Origin: Varanus komodoensis
Taxonomy: Eukaryota; Chordata; Lepidosauria; Squamata; Varanidae
Direction: 5' to 3'
Length of the DNA: 64,000 nt
Assembly (NCBI RefSeq): GCF_004798865.1
Contig: NW_025335641.1
Span: 8,714,479 to 8,778,478 of the forward strand
Positions 24,151-35,280 of this stretch are shown one piece after another. The notes below the pieces were generated by a model. The model ran no database searches, had not been told where the DNA came from, and saw only the letters and a list, made by a program, of their open reading frames with translations. Made by a program: the position numbers and the translations under genes. How positions within the stretch are numbered: the stretch's first letter is position 1; each line of letters opens with the position of its first letter.

Positions 24151-25539
24151 GTAGTCACTGATAGCCCCGCCCCCTTCCTTCTTTAGTTCTCATACTTACA
24201 AAGAAAGCTGACCCTGCAAAGAATACCAGGGTCTGTCTTCCAGGAAGGGGAGATCATCCTCAGAACAGTGACCGAGGCAAGCCAAGATAGGGCGCTGGAA
24301 TTTCCTGCTGTCTGATGGCTGTGATTGCCATCTCCCCCTTTGCTGCAGCCCAGTCCGGTGGCTGTTGTCAGGACTGAGTGGCAAATATACCGCAATGGGG
24401 AGGGTGATGGTGTGGGGAGGGGCTCCATCGCTGTGGTGCGGACCCTGCCCATGGAGTCTGGTGGTGGCAAGCAGCCACTGAGGAGCAAGAGTGCTTCCAC
24501 CTGTCTGGGCTCCGATTCTTAGTATTCCCAGAGGGTGACAATGGATCATTAAAAAGCCAAGTGGAATCTGCCTGTCTATCTGGATTCCTTGCTGAAGCTT
24601 TGATTGATTGGGGCAATATATATTAACTGCAAAATCAACTGAAAGCTATCTAAAATGCTTCTTTCTGCTGACAAAGAGGCCCTTTGTGTTAATGACAATC
24701 CATGTACGGAAAGGGCCAGTAAGTTCTGAGTGAATAGGATGTTAAATCATTTGGCAGGGAGCAGGGCTGAAGCGAAGTGCTCACTCTGTGGACTAGAGGT
24801 AAAACAAGGAAGGGCAAGATGTGTCCTCACAAAATCCACAGTAAGGCTGATGGCAGCTGCTGCTCTGGCTTCCTTATGCTCAGAGTTGCTGTGAGCTAAA
24901 TAAAGCTAGAGAACTCCAAGACAAGGAAAGAAGGAGCACAAGGTAAATGTGACTTTATTGGAAGGGAGCACAGAAGATGACTGAATCTGTTCCATCCACA
25001 GGGCTGACTCTACCACTGGTCGGAAAGAGGTTGCCTCCTTGGAACAGAGTTGCACATATCATGTAGGTGCCCTCCAAACCAAAGATCTTGTGCCTCTCTC
25101 AGTCAAGGGTCCAGTTTCATTTCAGAGAAGCTCACTGAAACTCATTGCAATGGTGGGTGGAACCAAAGGCAAAAGGATAGGGCTAACATACCAACAGTAG
25201 CAGCATATTTTACTTTAAAGCTCTTGCTGCCAGAAACTAAGCATTGGAATGTCAGCCTTTTAGAATGACAGTGGCCAAGTGGGAGGAACCTGTGCAAAAG
25301 CTCCCCACAACCCCAACTAAATAATTGGTAGTTATAGAAATGTGGGTGCCAGTGAAGCTTATGTGGCCATCAAGGGAAACCTTGTAGGACAAGATTGGGA
25401 CCCCAAGTGGGCCAAATGTGGCTTCTAGACGTGAGGTCCCCCAGCCCTGCTCTAAATGTGCATAGGAAAGTGTCCTTATTTTGATATTTAAGAAAGTAAG
25501 AAGAAGCTAGGAGAGGGACTGGCCAATGATGTAAATAGC
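24151..25539. other. No gene recognised
   Basis: About 1.4 kb. Mutually overlapping frames of 65-117 codons at 24183-24616 on both strands reflect locally higher GC, not a gene I can identify. No clear repeat. Confidence 0.4.
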
Positions 25540-25965
25540 CCTGGTGTTCTTGGGAAGAAAGCTTTACAATTCCTGGTGGAATGTTCCCTTCTTCCTTTCC
25601 TCCAAATGCATTTGCTGGACTTCCAGAAGAAACTTTAACATGGATGGTGGCCATTCGTTCCCCTGTACCTGGAATGCACTCCCCAGAGAGGTTTGCCTGG
25701 CTCCGACTTTATATTCTTTTCGGCGCCAGGTGAAAACCCTTTTATTTACCTGCTATATTAAGGATTAGGAATTTTAATTGGTTTTTAATAGTCGCAGTCA
25801 CATTTTGTTTTTGTTGGTATTATGTTTTGTTGGTATTATGTACATTGTTAATTGTTGTTATTTGTTGCTTTATTAATTGTTGTGGTTCTTGTAAGCCGTC
25901 CTGGAACGATTTTCGTATAGGACGGGATACAAAAATTTTAAATAAATACATACCAGCTCTTATTC
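25540..25965 (+). mobile_element. L2-type LINE, C-terminus of ORF2 plus 3' UTR
   Basis: Around 25645-25767 the plus strand encodes WNALPREVCLAPTLYSFRRQ followed by a lysine/threonine stretch and a stop, the standard end of the reverse-transcriptase ORF in L2/CR1-group LINEs of squamates. It is followed by a long T-rich 3' UTR with repeated TTGTTGGTATTATGT words, then GTAAGCCGTCCTGGAACG and a terminal TTTAAATAAATACA tail at about 25945-25960. The copy is truncated at the 5' side and lacks the endonuclease and most of the RT domain. It is one of the better-preserved LINE ends in the window. Confidence 0.8.
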
Positions 25966-27360
25966 TCCACAGTTGTTATGGACTTCTACTTCCACTGTAC
26001 TAATAGATACCATTGCATTTTATTTTAAATCTTAGGAAGGAGTGAGATAAAGAATTCTGACTAATGTTTCTGACTAATGTTTTTCCTATCAATGCCGTAT
26101 ATCATGAAGGCATTTTCTGTATGGTCTAGTGACATCTACACGGCTGAAAAGGATTTGGTAAGGATGTCAAGGCTAGCCTCTTCTACACTGATGTACATAA
26201 GAGTACAAATGGATAGCTTTGGCTTAGCATTTTAAAGAACTATTTAAATATCAACAGGCAGGCAAAGCAGTATTGGGCTTTTGGTGCTTGGATGTGCTTT
26301 CATTGTAGGCATCAAAGTGGCAAACCAAGAGATAGGTTGGTTTTGCATTTACCAGAGAAAATTCTAGCATTGTCAAGCAGCCTATATCTAAAAACATGAA
26401 TCATGGCAGTGCTCAATTTGAAGAGCAGCAATAAATTAGATTGCAAATGTGTACAATTCATAGTCACCAAAGCTAACCATACAACTTTTATGCAAGTATA
26501 TACATTTCTAAGAAATGCCATTCTGCACCATGTAGTATTCCAAAGAACTTGCTACATCAGTCGCTACAGTTTTGTCTCCAAGTGCTTTATTTACCTCTTT
26601 CTGCACAGTTACATTGGAAATGGGCCAAAACGGACTTCCTGTAGCATAGGCACATTTATTTATATATTTTGCTTTCAAATGTATAAGCTGCCCTATGAGA
26701 AGCGTTCTCTTTTATTTCTCTTAGAAATGCTGCTTTATTGGGTCTAATCTGTCTGAATGCCTCCTGTTTTCTGCTAAAGCAGTATGTAATGAATAGTGAA
26801 AATGAAGGGGCAGGTTTCAAGGCCCACGGTTGATGAGAAATGTCAACGTTAACATGATTGAAAAGTTTAAATGTACTCAGCAGAAATGAATATTGAAAAT
26901 GGCCCATGCTTTAAGCAAAGTGGATGTGCTGCATAAGCAAAGTTAAACCAAACAGAGAAAGTGTGCCGAAAGTGTTCTAGGGGAAGATGACATCGCCTTG
27001 CCTCATGCACGGAAGTCTACGGGGCTTGAGATTACTTTGTCTCGTAACTTTCCTACGCTTTCCCAGCACTGCTTGGGCCTTTTGTTTTGCTCCAGACAAT
27101 CCTTTAGGAAGAAAAGAGGCTGGAAGAGCCCTACAATATCTCTGGATTGTTAGCGCTATGAGCCCTTTTTTGAAAGCATGCTCCCTGGAAGCTTTGATCC
27201 AGGGCCTTCTTTGTCCCACAGAACAAAAACAAATGCACTTGCATGTGCTGATTGCATATACCCTGGTGTGTGTGTGTGTGCAGAGGCACACGTGTCTTTA
27301 AAGGATCTGTTTCTGCAGGACATTCCTATTTGTAAAAAAAAAAAAAGGACACCTGGACAA
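25966..27360. other. No gene recognised
   Basis: About 1.4 kb with no visible repeat apart from a short GT run at 27267-27280 and an A run at 27335-27347. Open frames reach 114 codons (26403-26747, plus) but show no domain. The lack of repeats makes it a weak candidate for noncoding conservation. Confidence 0.35.
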
Positions 27361-27364
27361 GGTT

Positions 27365-27655
27365 GAGGAGGAGAGGAGATTCAGAGGAGAGCAACAAGGC
27401 TGATCTGTAGACTGGAAACAAAGCCCTGTGAGGAGAGATTGAAAGAACTGAGCGTGTTTAGCCTTGAGAAGAGAAGAGGGGGGATATGATACTGCTCTTC
27501 AAGCACTTGAACGGTTGTCACAAAGAGGAAGGATCCCTTGTCGATCATCCCAGAGTGTAGGACACAGAATAATGGGCTCAAGTTACAGGAAGCCAGATTC
27601 TGGTGAGATATCAGGAAGAACCTCCTGACTGTTAGAGAAGTACAGCAATGTAAGA
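27365..27655 (+). mobile_element. CR1/L3-type LINE, C-terminal ORF2 fragment
   Basis: The plus strand reads GAGGAGAGGAGATTCAGAGG then encodes a diverged version of the CR1 C-terminal motif: [10 protein letters not shown], then [20 protein letters not shown], then the segment corresponding to 'TVREVQQFN'. This corresponds to the stretch just after the reverse transcriptase domain. It carries several frame changes and lacks the rest of the element. Confidence 0.7.
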
Positions 27656-27657
27656 TC

Positions 27658-27838
27658 TAGCTTTCCTCTTCCTCTCAATCTTAACCACACAACAGCAACC
27701 TTGTGAGGTAGCTTGAGAGTCCACGACCAGTCACTGGTCCATGACCAATCTAAGTCACACAGTTAGCTCCATGGTGGAACGGCCACTGGAACCCAGATTT
27801 CCTGAGTTCCAGTCCTACACTCTGAACCACTACTTTTC
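27658..27838 (-). repeat. tRNA-derived SINE (MIR/CORE-like), minus orientation
   Basis: CTCAATCTTAACCACACAACAG, CAACCTTGTGAGGTAGC, TCTAAGTCACACAGTTAGC and GGAACCCAGATTTCCTGAGTTCC give, reversed, the SINE body and its box-B region; TCTGAACCACTACTT at the right end is the reversed head. It abuts the preceding LINE fragment. Confidence 0.7.
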
Positions 27839-27839
27839 G

Positions 27840-29189
27840 TCCTCCATGTATTTGTGTAATCACTCTGCAGCCATCCAAGTTGGTGGCCAGAAGTTGGGAA
27901 CCAGAAGCCCTGAGACCCTCAACTCAATTCCTGAACACTACCTGATTCACCTAGGAATCATATAAGATGTGGAAATATCATATAGATGATGTGCTGTGAC
28001 ACCAGCATTTCTTGAACAAAAGCCTATTATCGTGTCAAACATATTTTTCTAGTTATGATGGATAATATTTAGCATTTGAGTAAATCCAAACTTTTGGTTT
28101 TCTTCTAAAAAAGGAGATAAGACTACCAAGAGTCTAATAAAAGGGGTGGGAATTATTCTGAGTCTTGCAGTGCCTGCCTACCTTGGGAACAAAGAGTTCA
28201 AACACTACCAGTTGGAGTAAGAGAAGTCAATGGCTGAAGCAGTAGAGGAGACGGACTCATGTCATTAGGCAATAGAAGGTTTTCTATGAAGTGACAGAAG
28301 ATGATTCTTGCACATCTTTCCAGAAATAATGAAACCAGTATCCTTAGTTACAGTTAGGTTGGACTCAGACATTTTTCTTCATTTTTTCTCATAATTGGTT
28401 AAGCCTTGCTATCAATTTGCAGGCCAAGGGCTGAAAGCCTCTGCAGAGGTGTCGGGGACTGAAATTTAATGTGTACCCATAGATGGCTAAATACCAAGAA
28501 AGAACATCAATCTTTACACATAAAGCTGACTGCTGGGACCACTTCTTTAGTTAGAAACTTCAGGGATTTTGAAGTTGATAAGGCACACTTTTCTGCAACC
28601 AGAACAGAAAGTCAGTTGCAGTCTTCATTAAACCCACAGAACTTAATTAAACTATGGGTTAAATTTATACCTGCTTCTGCATGGTTGCATTGGGTAAAAC
28701 AAGTTTCTTTCAAAAAGGGCAACACATAGAAATAAGCCAATAACTACCAAATCCACCAAGCAACTTTGGTGATTTAAAAACTAACCCAGATCCATGATAG
28801 CCTTCAGAAATGCTGGCTGAGTTAGGATACAAAGGAGCATGTCCATACTTCTGAAAGCCCTGGGAACTACTGGTGCAGAGAAGGAGCATTCTAAAATGGA
28901 ATTTTCATTCACTAAACAGCTAGGGTGTAGGTTCTGCCTACAAAAGAAGGACCTGCATTGTAAAAAGCAGATATTTGAAATAAAGCACCAAAGCACTGGC
29001 CAGACTTGCCCAAACCTCACTTATACCACCTTAGCTAGGAGCACATGGCAGCCACAAGTTCTCAGTCTGCCTGCCCGTCCCTCTTGGCCCAGGAAATGAT
29101 TCAAGAACTGTTACTAAAGGCCACTGAAGTCAAGGTGTCAAGAGGAGAAAGGAGAGGCATTTCTCCAGGCACTAGCTATTTAACCCTAG
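27840..29189. other. No gene recognised
   Basis: About 1.35 kb. Frames reach 86 codons on both strands without family resemblance. No clear repeat. Confidence 0.4.
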
Positions 29190-29300
29190 GAAAGGGGAGG
29201 ACAACCTGTGGCCTTCCAGATGTTCTACTCTCATCAGCCTCAGCCAACATGGTTAAGGGCGATGGGACTTGTAGTCCCATCAAACACAATGGTGGGGTAT
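29190..29300. repeat. hAT-type MITE, diverged
   Basis: GGGGAGGACAACCTGTGGCC and TTCCAGATGTTCTACTCTCATCAGCC, with GGCGATGGGACTTGTAGTCCCATC at the right, are the two arms of the same palindromic element family as 17585-17717. Confidence 0.65.
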
Positions 29301-29465
29301 AACTTTCTCTAGCTTTTGGAATTATGTTCTGAGATGTTGCTTTCCTTATTAATTAATTTATTCATCTCCCAAGGTAATATAGTAGCTTTGAATCTGTTGA
29401 ACTTCAACAACAATGCTCCAAATATATTTCATTAATTTCTCTGGGAATTTCTTTGGAATATCCTT

Positions 29466-29600
29466 CCAAAACATGGTGCCCTTCAGAGGGACTTCATCTC
29501 CTATCAGCCCCATATCTAATGGTCAAGGATTATGGGAGTCCACTATCATCCAGTGTAGTCCAATATACCTGGACGGCGCCAGCCTGGGGAAGGCTGCTCT
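29466..29600. repeat. hAT-type MITE, second subfamily
   Basis: Starts CCTTCCAAAACATGGTGCCC and ends CCAGCCTGGGGAAGGCTGC, with CCTATCAGCCCCATATCTAATGG in the centre. The arms pair imperfectly ('ccttccccaacctggtgccctccag' type). Related to 35586-35716 and 51768-51835. Confidence 0.6.
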
Positions 29601-29699
29601 AAACAGAACACGAGATGCCCATTTATTTATCAAGAGGCAATAGAACCTCGACTTAAGCAGATTGTCTTAACAGGTGAAGGGCAGAATCTTAACATAAGA

Positions 29700-30115
29700 T
29701 TTCAAAGAAACGAGAGTATTGAATGAGCTGTACCGGAAGAATGGTGGAGAGGGTATTCAGGTTCAGCAGGTAATGCAGTGAATGTCCAGAAGCCAGTGTG
29801 GTTTTCTGGAGGCATGCCAAGGCTTTCTGTCCTTTAGGAAGAGCACCAGAGATAATTGCCTTGAAACTGCCTTTCTGAAATAAGCAGATAAGGGCTACTT
29901 TTGGCTGTGAGAACCAAAAGCATTCATATTCCCATCTCCCAGGAAGCAGGCGGTTTGAGTCTATGTGTCTTGACAGCCTATAAAACAATGGGAGAGAGGA
30001 ACTTAATGCAGTCCATGGCAAGAGGTGCTGCCCTTTATTCTTGGCTTGGGGAAAGAATTTTGGAGGTCTACAGAGGACCCTTGGGCCTATTCCTGGAACC
30101 AACATGGCCAGAGAT
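29700..30115. repeat. Unclassified interspersed repeat, copy B
   Basis: This is the second copy of the family described at 4405-4880, in the same orientation. The minus strand is open for 138 codons across it (29689-30105) but the predicted peptide resembles nothing I know and the frame is not kept open in copy A, so it is probably fortuitous. The paired copies differ by many substitutions and a few small gaps, which points to an old insertion. Confidence 0.6.
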
Positions 30116-30599
30116 AAAGGGAGTACACTCCTTCTTTCATTTGTTCATATGCTATATCCGTATTTCATCATTACATTCAGTAACTGTATAGCATCTTTGA
30201 CACATGCGGTTTCATTTCCTCAGACTTGAAGCGGGGTGCCTTGGCTGCACCAGTCTGCTGGGATTTATACAAGCAGTGAGATCACCAGCAGGGAGCTAGC
30301 AAGCAAAAGCTGCATTTGGTGGTTACTTTTTCATTCTTTTTTAATTACATCTGGCTGGTTTTGTCCTGTCTCTGTTACACTGTTGATGTTAACAAATAAG
30401 CAGAAATGGCTCTTTGAGCAGCAGATACAACCAATCTGTATGGAGTGGTCCTGTAGCGGAAGATAGGTTCAAATACCTTTACAGCTGGACATTTCGCGAT
30501 TGAACAAGGGGAAAGTTCCACTTATGCCAACTTATTTCCAGCATGCTGCCTCATTGACCCAGGATAACAGTAACAATCACCAAGCTGTTTCTTATGTCC

Positions 30600-30900
30600 C
30601 CAGGGGAAATTATTGAAGTGAAATTACATCTACATTTATTTAAAGCCAATAAGACTGGGTCATTTCTTCTTAATTATACTGACTGCAAATATAATTTTTA
30701 TCTTACCAGCAATGCAAAAAAGTGAGCCAGACATTGACAAATGCAATGCAATTTACAGTCTTATGTACAGTGCCAATTTATGAATGCAATTCTATATTGT
30801 AGTCACTCATTGTGGCAATTTAAATGGACAGTGGTTGTAATAATTTTCTAATTTATATGTCTTACATCTAGTGGAATATTGACGACATAAAGTTAGGATC
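30600..30900. promoter_or_regulatory. Candidate conserved noncoding block (speculative)
   Basis: Repeat-free and AT-rich with several TAATTATA/AATTTA words and TGCAATGCAATTTAC near 30745. Composition suggests an ancient enhancer, but no conservation can be shown from one sequence. Confidence 0.2.
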
Positions 30901-31619
30901 GGCAGAAGACAGACTCCTAAAGATGGATGTTTTAGTGCAAGGGTACTGAAACATGGGCTTGTCTGCCTGGGATCTCAGTCTAGCCCTGTGAGATTTCTAA
31001 GATGATGAAACAAGAGGGGCTGAAAGATCAACCAATGGAAGGGAAATGAAAAGGAAGTCCGTTCCTTATTGCCCAGCACATTTGGGAAATACTAGCTTCC
31101 TTTGTCAAGAGTTGCTTATCCTCTTTTTGACGCAGCTCTTCATCGGCCTATGGGACTTGCTTTCCATTTCATTCCCATTGGTTCCTCAGATGGCCACACC
31201 CCCTTACCCTGGCTCCACCCCTTTGCATGACTGCAATGTTGTGTTCCAGCTGGAAAGATCTATGGGCTCAGAGTCTCTCCTGCCCTCCAACCTCATGTGT
31301 AGAAGATCTCCAGGCAGAGCTAGGAAAATGTTCCCCGGAAACATTGCAAAGCTGTGGTTGCTTAGTGATAAAACTATTGTGCTAGATGGAACAAGGGTCT
31401 GACTTGGTAGAAGGCTGCTCCCTATTTTTGTGAAGTCCCCCTCTAAGATTCTCCTCACGTCTTAGGACACTGCAGATTTCCATCTTATCAAATGACTGAT
31501 CACACAGCATAGTAAGTCACCTTATAGTAAAGGGTCATTTGTATTCACGCTTACATACCAGAGCAGTGTGCAAGATTATCTCATTCCCCCAGGAAACAGT
31601 TAAATGCCTTTTATATTCT

Positions 31620-31870
31620 TTTTTAAAGGAGTAAAAGAGTGACAATCTCAACTCCCTGGATTGTTAGTTCTGCTCAAACAAATGAGCATGTTTTCCTGCT
31701 CTGCAGTTGCACATGAAGCTGCTCTTTGTGTCTCCATCCACATCAAAAGCATTAATTTGTTTAGTCATTTAATCAAGTGTTAAATGGCTGATGGGAAGTT
31801 GTTGTGCCTGCTACCTCATTCACCCTTCTTTTCTCATTCTCTCTTTCTCTTATTTGCTCTTCCTGAAGGT
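31620..31870. promoter_or_regulatory. Candidate conserved noncoding block (speculative)
   Basis: Repeat-free, with CATTAATTTGTTTAGTCATT, AATCAAGTGTTAAATGG (an NKX2-like AAGTG core) and a pyrimidine-rich end near 31828-31862. As above, the regulatory idea is inference from composition and motif words only. Confidence 0.2.
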
Positions 31871-32199
31871 AGACTCAGACTGGATACAAGGCTTTGAAGA
31901 TCTCAGGGGAAGGGGAAGGGGAAGGCTGGGGTTTCAGTGACAAGAACACTAGAGGTAGAAGCTGGTAATATTTTGCAGAAAAATTATGCTAACTAGGGCC
32001 CTGTGTCACCTCATCAGCAGCAGACAGGTACAGGTGTGGAAGGATCCCATGAGAAAGGCCTAGTTGGGTTTCTTCTAAGGACAGTAGGCACCACAAGAGG
32101 AGAAAGCCAAGAAGGCAAAGCCATCTTTACCAGATGAGGAAGCTTCCAGCCCTGTCCTTTGTCCAAGTCTTTCTTCCCTTGGCTCTGTGCCTTCTACAA

Positions 32200-32583
32200 T
32201 AGGGATAGTGAACCTTTTTCATCCCTTGGGCTCAATGCCAATGTGGGAAGACTCTGAGTATGACATTCCAGCAATGGGTGCAGCTAAGGAAATGGGGCAG
32301 GTCAACAAACAGATGTTATTCTTACCAATCTGGACATTTGCCAGCAAAATGTCCAAAGCAGAGCTCAATTCTAAGCACGTATACTTCAAAGTGAGCCCAA
32401 CCTCAATAGTTCTCATGCCTGCAAATTCATGCAGATTCAATTCCATGCATATCAGATCCAATGGACTTCAATGTCTTGCTTACCTCTGATCAGTAACTGG
32501 CAGCAAAAGCAGAAGCTGATAGGCTAGATAAGGAGTGTCTTACAGCCACATGCTGCCCATGGGCCAGAGCTTCCTCATCCCTG
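32200..32583. mobile_element. Non-autonomous hAT element with perfect 8-bp target duplication
   Basis: The direct repeat TTCTACAA occurs at 32192-32199 and again at 32584-32591, immediately flanking a 384-bp segment. The left end TAGGGATAGTGAACC and the right end, read backwards as CAGGGATGAGGAAGC, are inverted repeats of the common hAT 'CAGGGRTGRGGAACC' type. An 8-bp duplication is the hallmark of hAT transposition. The interior has no transposase and is moderately AT-rich; frames of 80-100 codons within it resemble no protein. Because both target copies are identical, this is one of the younger or luckier insertions in the window. Confidence 0.85.
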
Positions 32584-32591
32584 TTCTACAA

Positions 32592-33474
32592 CGGTCTTTT
32601 ATTCTTTTGGCTTCTTGCTTCTTCCACATCAGGGGTAGATTGGCCAACTCTTTCTAGTTAAAGGGAAGACCATTGGATCGATAGTGGATCATATCTGCTC
32701 TTTCAGCTTTTATGATCTGTGAAACAGATTGATCATAATTCATATGTATAAATTGGTAGAATAGGTGATGAAGGACACAACCTTGTATATGTTTAAGTAT
32801 AAAACAGCTAGCTGGGGAATGCTGGGAATTGCGGGAATTTTTTATGCATCCTTTCTCTGCCTAAACATGCATTGTAGAATTGTGCCTTAAGCTATTTCTC
32901 TCTTTGCTGGTATGTGTGCTTGAAAGCCAACATTTTCACTACTAGACTTTTGTAAGTGTCACTTCATATCTCAATTAACTGATGATCAGCTTCAAACTTC
33001 CTAAGAACTGCCACTTCTTGTCACACTTTAAAAACTGCGGAAAGGCACTGCAGAAGCAGCACAACATGCCTGCCAGCCAGATGCTATTAAAAAGGGAAAT
33101 AAATAAGTCCAGATCCTTGATTTTGGATGATTGGTAGCACTGCAACTGAAAATAGTTTGCTTTATAATTAGATCTTGAGAATATTAAAAGGCTTTGAATT
33201 TGTAGGTCCTTGGAAAGATGTGCCCAGAATAAAAGAGTAATGCACACTCAAGCTATACTGTTACTCTTAAATAAATGGAACATTATTTAATCATACTCAT
33301 AATTCCACAGTTATAATATTGTATCAGAATTTACAGATACAAACGTATCTGCTTTGGGGAGCCCATTTCCAAAGAACTTTGATTTTATGTCTTCTGCATC
33401 CTAAATTTGGGTTAAAGTAGTAACTAAATCCTGTGTCATATGGAGCTCAGGGGTTGTGCATCAGGTACATGATA
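32592..33474. other. Mostly unrecognised; contains one MITE half copy
   Basis: About 880 bp of AT-rich DNA. Within it, 32815-32890 is a half copy of the CATAGGATTGCACCCT MITE. The rest, including the 90-codon minus-strand frame at 32975-33247, shows no recognisable feature. Confidence 0.4.
32815..32890 (+). repeat. Half copy of a palindromic MITE
   Basis: AGCTGGGGAATGCTGGGAATTG followed by CTGCCTAAACATGCATTG and GAATTGTGCCTTAAG matches the right half of the element at 21918-22047. Confidence 0.6.
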
Positions 33475-33479
33475 AACCA

Positions 33480-33560
33480 GGGATGTGGAGCTGCAGGCCT
33501 ATGGCCATATTTGGCCTGTGGAGGCTCCACATCTGGCCTATGGAATCTCCTTGGTTTTTT
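33480..33560. repeat. Possible hAT element end
   Basis: CAGGGATGTGGAGCTGCAGGCC with TATGGCCATATTTGGCCTGTGG has the start and GGCC-rich body of hAT elements whose sense ends read 'caggggtgtggagcctgcggccc'. The opposite end and a target duplication are not visible, so this may be a truncated copy. Confidence 0.4.
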
Positions 33561-33604
33561 CTAGAGGTGTGGCTTGGAGAAATCCTCCTTCTCTGACAGG
33601 AGAG

Positions 33605-33662
33605 ATAAGATTCCCATAGTTATCTCCATAGTTATCGCCATAAGATTCCCATAGTTATCTCC
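33605..33662. repeat. Short tandem duplication (about 23 bp, two copies)
   Basis: The word ATAAGATTCCCATAGTTATC is present twice, at about 33605 and 33640, with an additional CCATAGTTATCGCC between. It looks like a local replication-slippage duplication. Confidence 0.75.
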
Positions 33663-34415
33663 AAGCTGGCACTGGAAGTAACAATGCATGTGGAGGTGTC
33701 AGGAAACTCAGCTGATCCTGGTGTAGAGCAGTGTTCTCAGTGATAGCTATGCCCTCTAATGTGGAGTCTCGCCCTTATGGGGATGGTGCCCACTGTGAGA
33801 ATCCAGGAATTCCTCCAGCCCTGGGAGGAATAGGCTCTTTCTCTGTGCTGAAAGATATAGGGAAATACTTGCCTCTCCCATCATGGAGAAAGGCAAATTG
33901 GGCAGTGTGGCCAAGTCCACTGACTTCTTCTAGCCCATGACTGGAGGGAGGCAACTCAACCCCTCTTGAAAGACTGTTCTGAGCCTTCTGTTAAACACAC
34001 AGGGGCTTGCTGGGTGCACTTCCGCCCATCCCACCTGCCTGCTTCTTGGGATAGTTTGCTGAAACTCACGTCTAGGTCCCCATTTGATGTAAGTGTGGTG
34101 CACTAACAAAGGAGAGGGCCTTCTTCATGGTAAGAGCCGTTGAAGAGGCCCATCTGGACTCTATAGTACAATTATTTTAGTGCCACATTCACCCACATGG
34201 GGATTTTTTGGGGATTCATCTTGTATAATGCATCCACCCAGCTTTCATGACTTCATGGCCTTCATGTGTATTGGACCAGGACATTCATCCAACAGCCATG
34301 CTGGCTGGGAGTTCTGGAGCTGCACTGTAACTCATCTTAGTGATATCAGGTTAAGAAAAGATGCTTTTGCCTGCTGTATATTTTAGCAGCTACCTCACGT
34401 TGATCTTAATGTATG
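33663..34415. other. No feature recognised
   Basis: About 750 bp with frames of 68-69 codons only. CAACAGCCATGCTGGCTGGGAG near 34290 is the palindromic core seen in MITEs of this window, suggesting a decayed copy. Confidence 0.35.
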
Positions 34416-34492
34416 AATTTGTGAGCCGCCCTGAGGCTTTGGCAAGGGGCGGCATAGAAATGTTTTAATAAAAAAATAAATAAATTTATTGT
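34416..34492 (+). repeat. L2-type LINE 3' tail, plus orientation
   Basis: GTGAGCCGCCCTGAGGC, GGGGCGGCATAGAAATG and a terminal (AAAT)n run form the sense version of the tail seen reversed at 16660 and 59385. Confidence 0.7.
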
Positions 34493-34567
34493 GCACTTTA
34501 ATCTTATACTTGCTGCTCCCCAAGCTGGAATTCATTGGAAGAAGGATGGTATAATAAGGGTTTAACT

Positions 34568-34786
34568 CAGGGCTTTTTTGGTCATAGAACGGCGTTCCAG
34601 CACCGTTTTTTCCAATGGATTTTTTGAAGTGATTTTGAATCACCTGTCCAGCGTAGCAGATCAGTAGCAAACATCGTGCTCTGTTGCTCGGCTTGGGATT
34701 GGTGTGTGTGGTCGCGCGCTGAGTGCTTACTGCCGGCGGCGACATGAGTTCCGGCACCTTTTTTTTTTTTTACAAAAAAAGCACTG
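34568..34786. mobile_element. hAT-type MITE with 8-bp target duplication
   Basis: The element starts CAGGGCTTTTTTGG at 34568 and ends AAAAAAAGCACTG at 34786; these are inverted repeats. It is flanked by GTTTAACT (34560-34567) and GTTTAGCT (34787-34794), an 8-bp target duplication with one mismatch. The inner words GCGTTCCAGCACCG and GAGTTCCGGCACC are a second, inner inverted pair. At 219 bp with no coding capacity it is a miniature hAT element. Confidence 0.85.
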
Positions 34787-34794
34787 GTTTAGCT

Positions 34795-35280
34795 TATTAT
34801 ATTAACTTAACTTTAACTTATATCAAAACAATATATGTATACTGATACATTTGTGCCCCTTTTTGGGCCCATGAAGGATGCATGCAACCTGGAAAAAAAG
34901 ACATAAACTAGTAAATATCAAAAATAAACATGACCGATTCAAAACTAAGCTACAGCAAAATATCCAACACTGACAACAATGTTATCAATTCTGGCAATCA
35001 GGCACATGTTTTGGCAGTCCCTGGGTTATGAACAAGTTCCATTCCTGAGAAAATGGAAATTTGTTTTTAAGTTGAATATGAATGCAAGTTGGATTGTATA
35101 TAGTCAGCCCTCCACATTTGTGGGAGTTTGGGGTGCAGGAACATCATGGAAGTGGAAAAGCCATGAATCCCCCACAATCCCTAAGCGCCCCCCCCCCCAA
35201 CCAAATTCACCAGTGCCTCCTCTTTGCAGCTAGGAAATGCCAGAGAGGTTTCCCTCTCTGGATGGGCAGGGCAGGAAGCC
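34795..35280. other. No feature recognised
   Basis: About 490 bp with a C run at about 35191-35199. Nothing else seen. Confidence 0.4.

Larger units (their letters stand above)
30116..32191. other. Repeat-poor intergenic stretch, no gene
   Basis: About 2 kb without a recognisable transposon. Two parts (30600-30900 and 31620-31870) have the AT-rich, repeat-free character of conserved noncoding elements and are listed separately. The 118-codon frame at 31046-31402 has no recognisable domain. Confidence 0.4.

Noticed and set aside
29689-30105. 138-codon minus-strand frame in the unclassified repeat
   Set aside because: Not kept open in the sister copy at 4405-4880 and no protein similarity that I can recognise.
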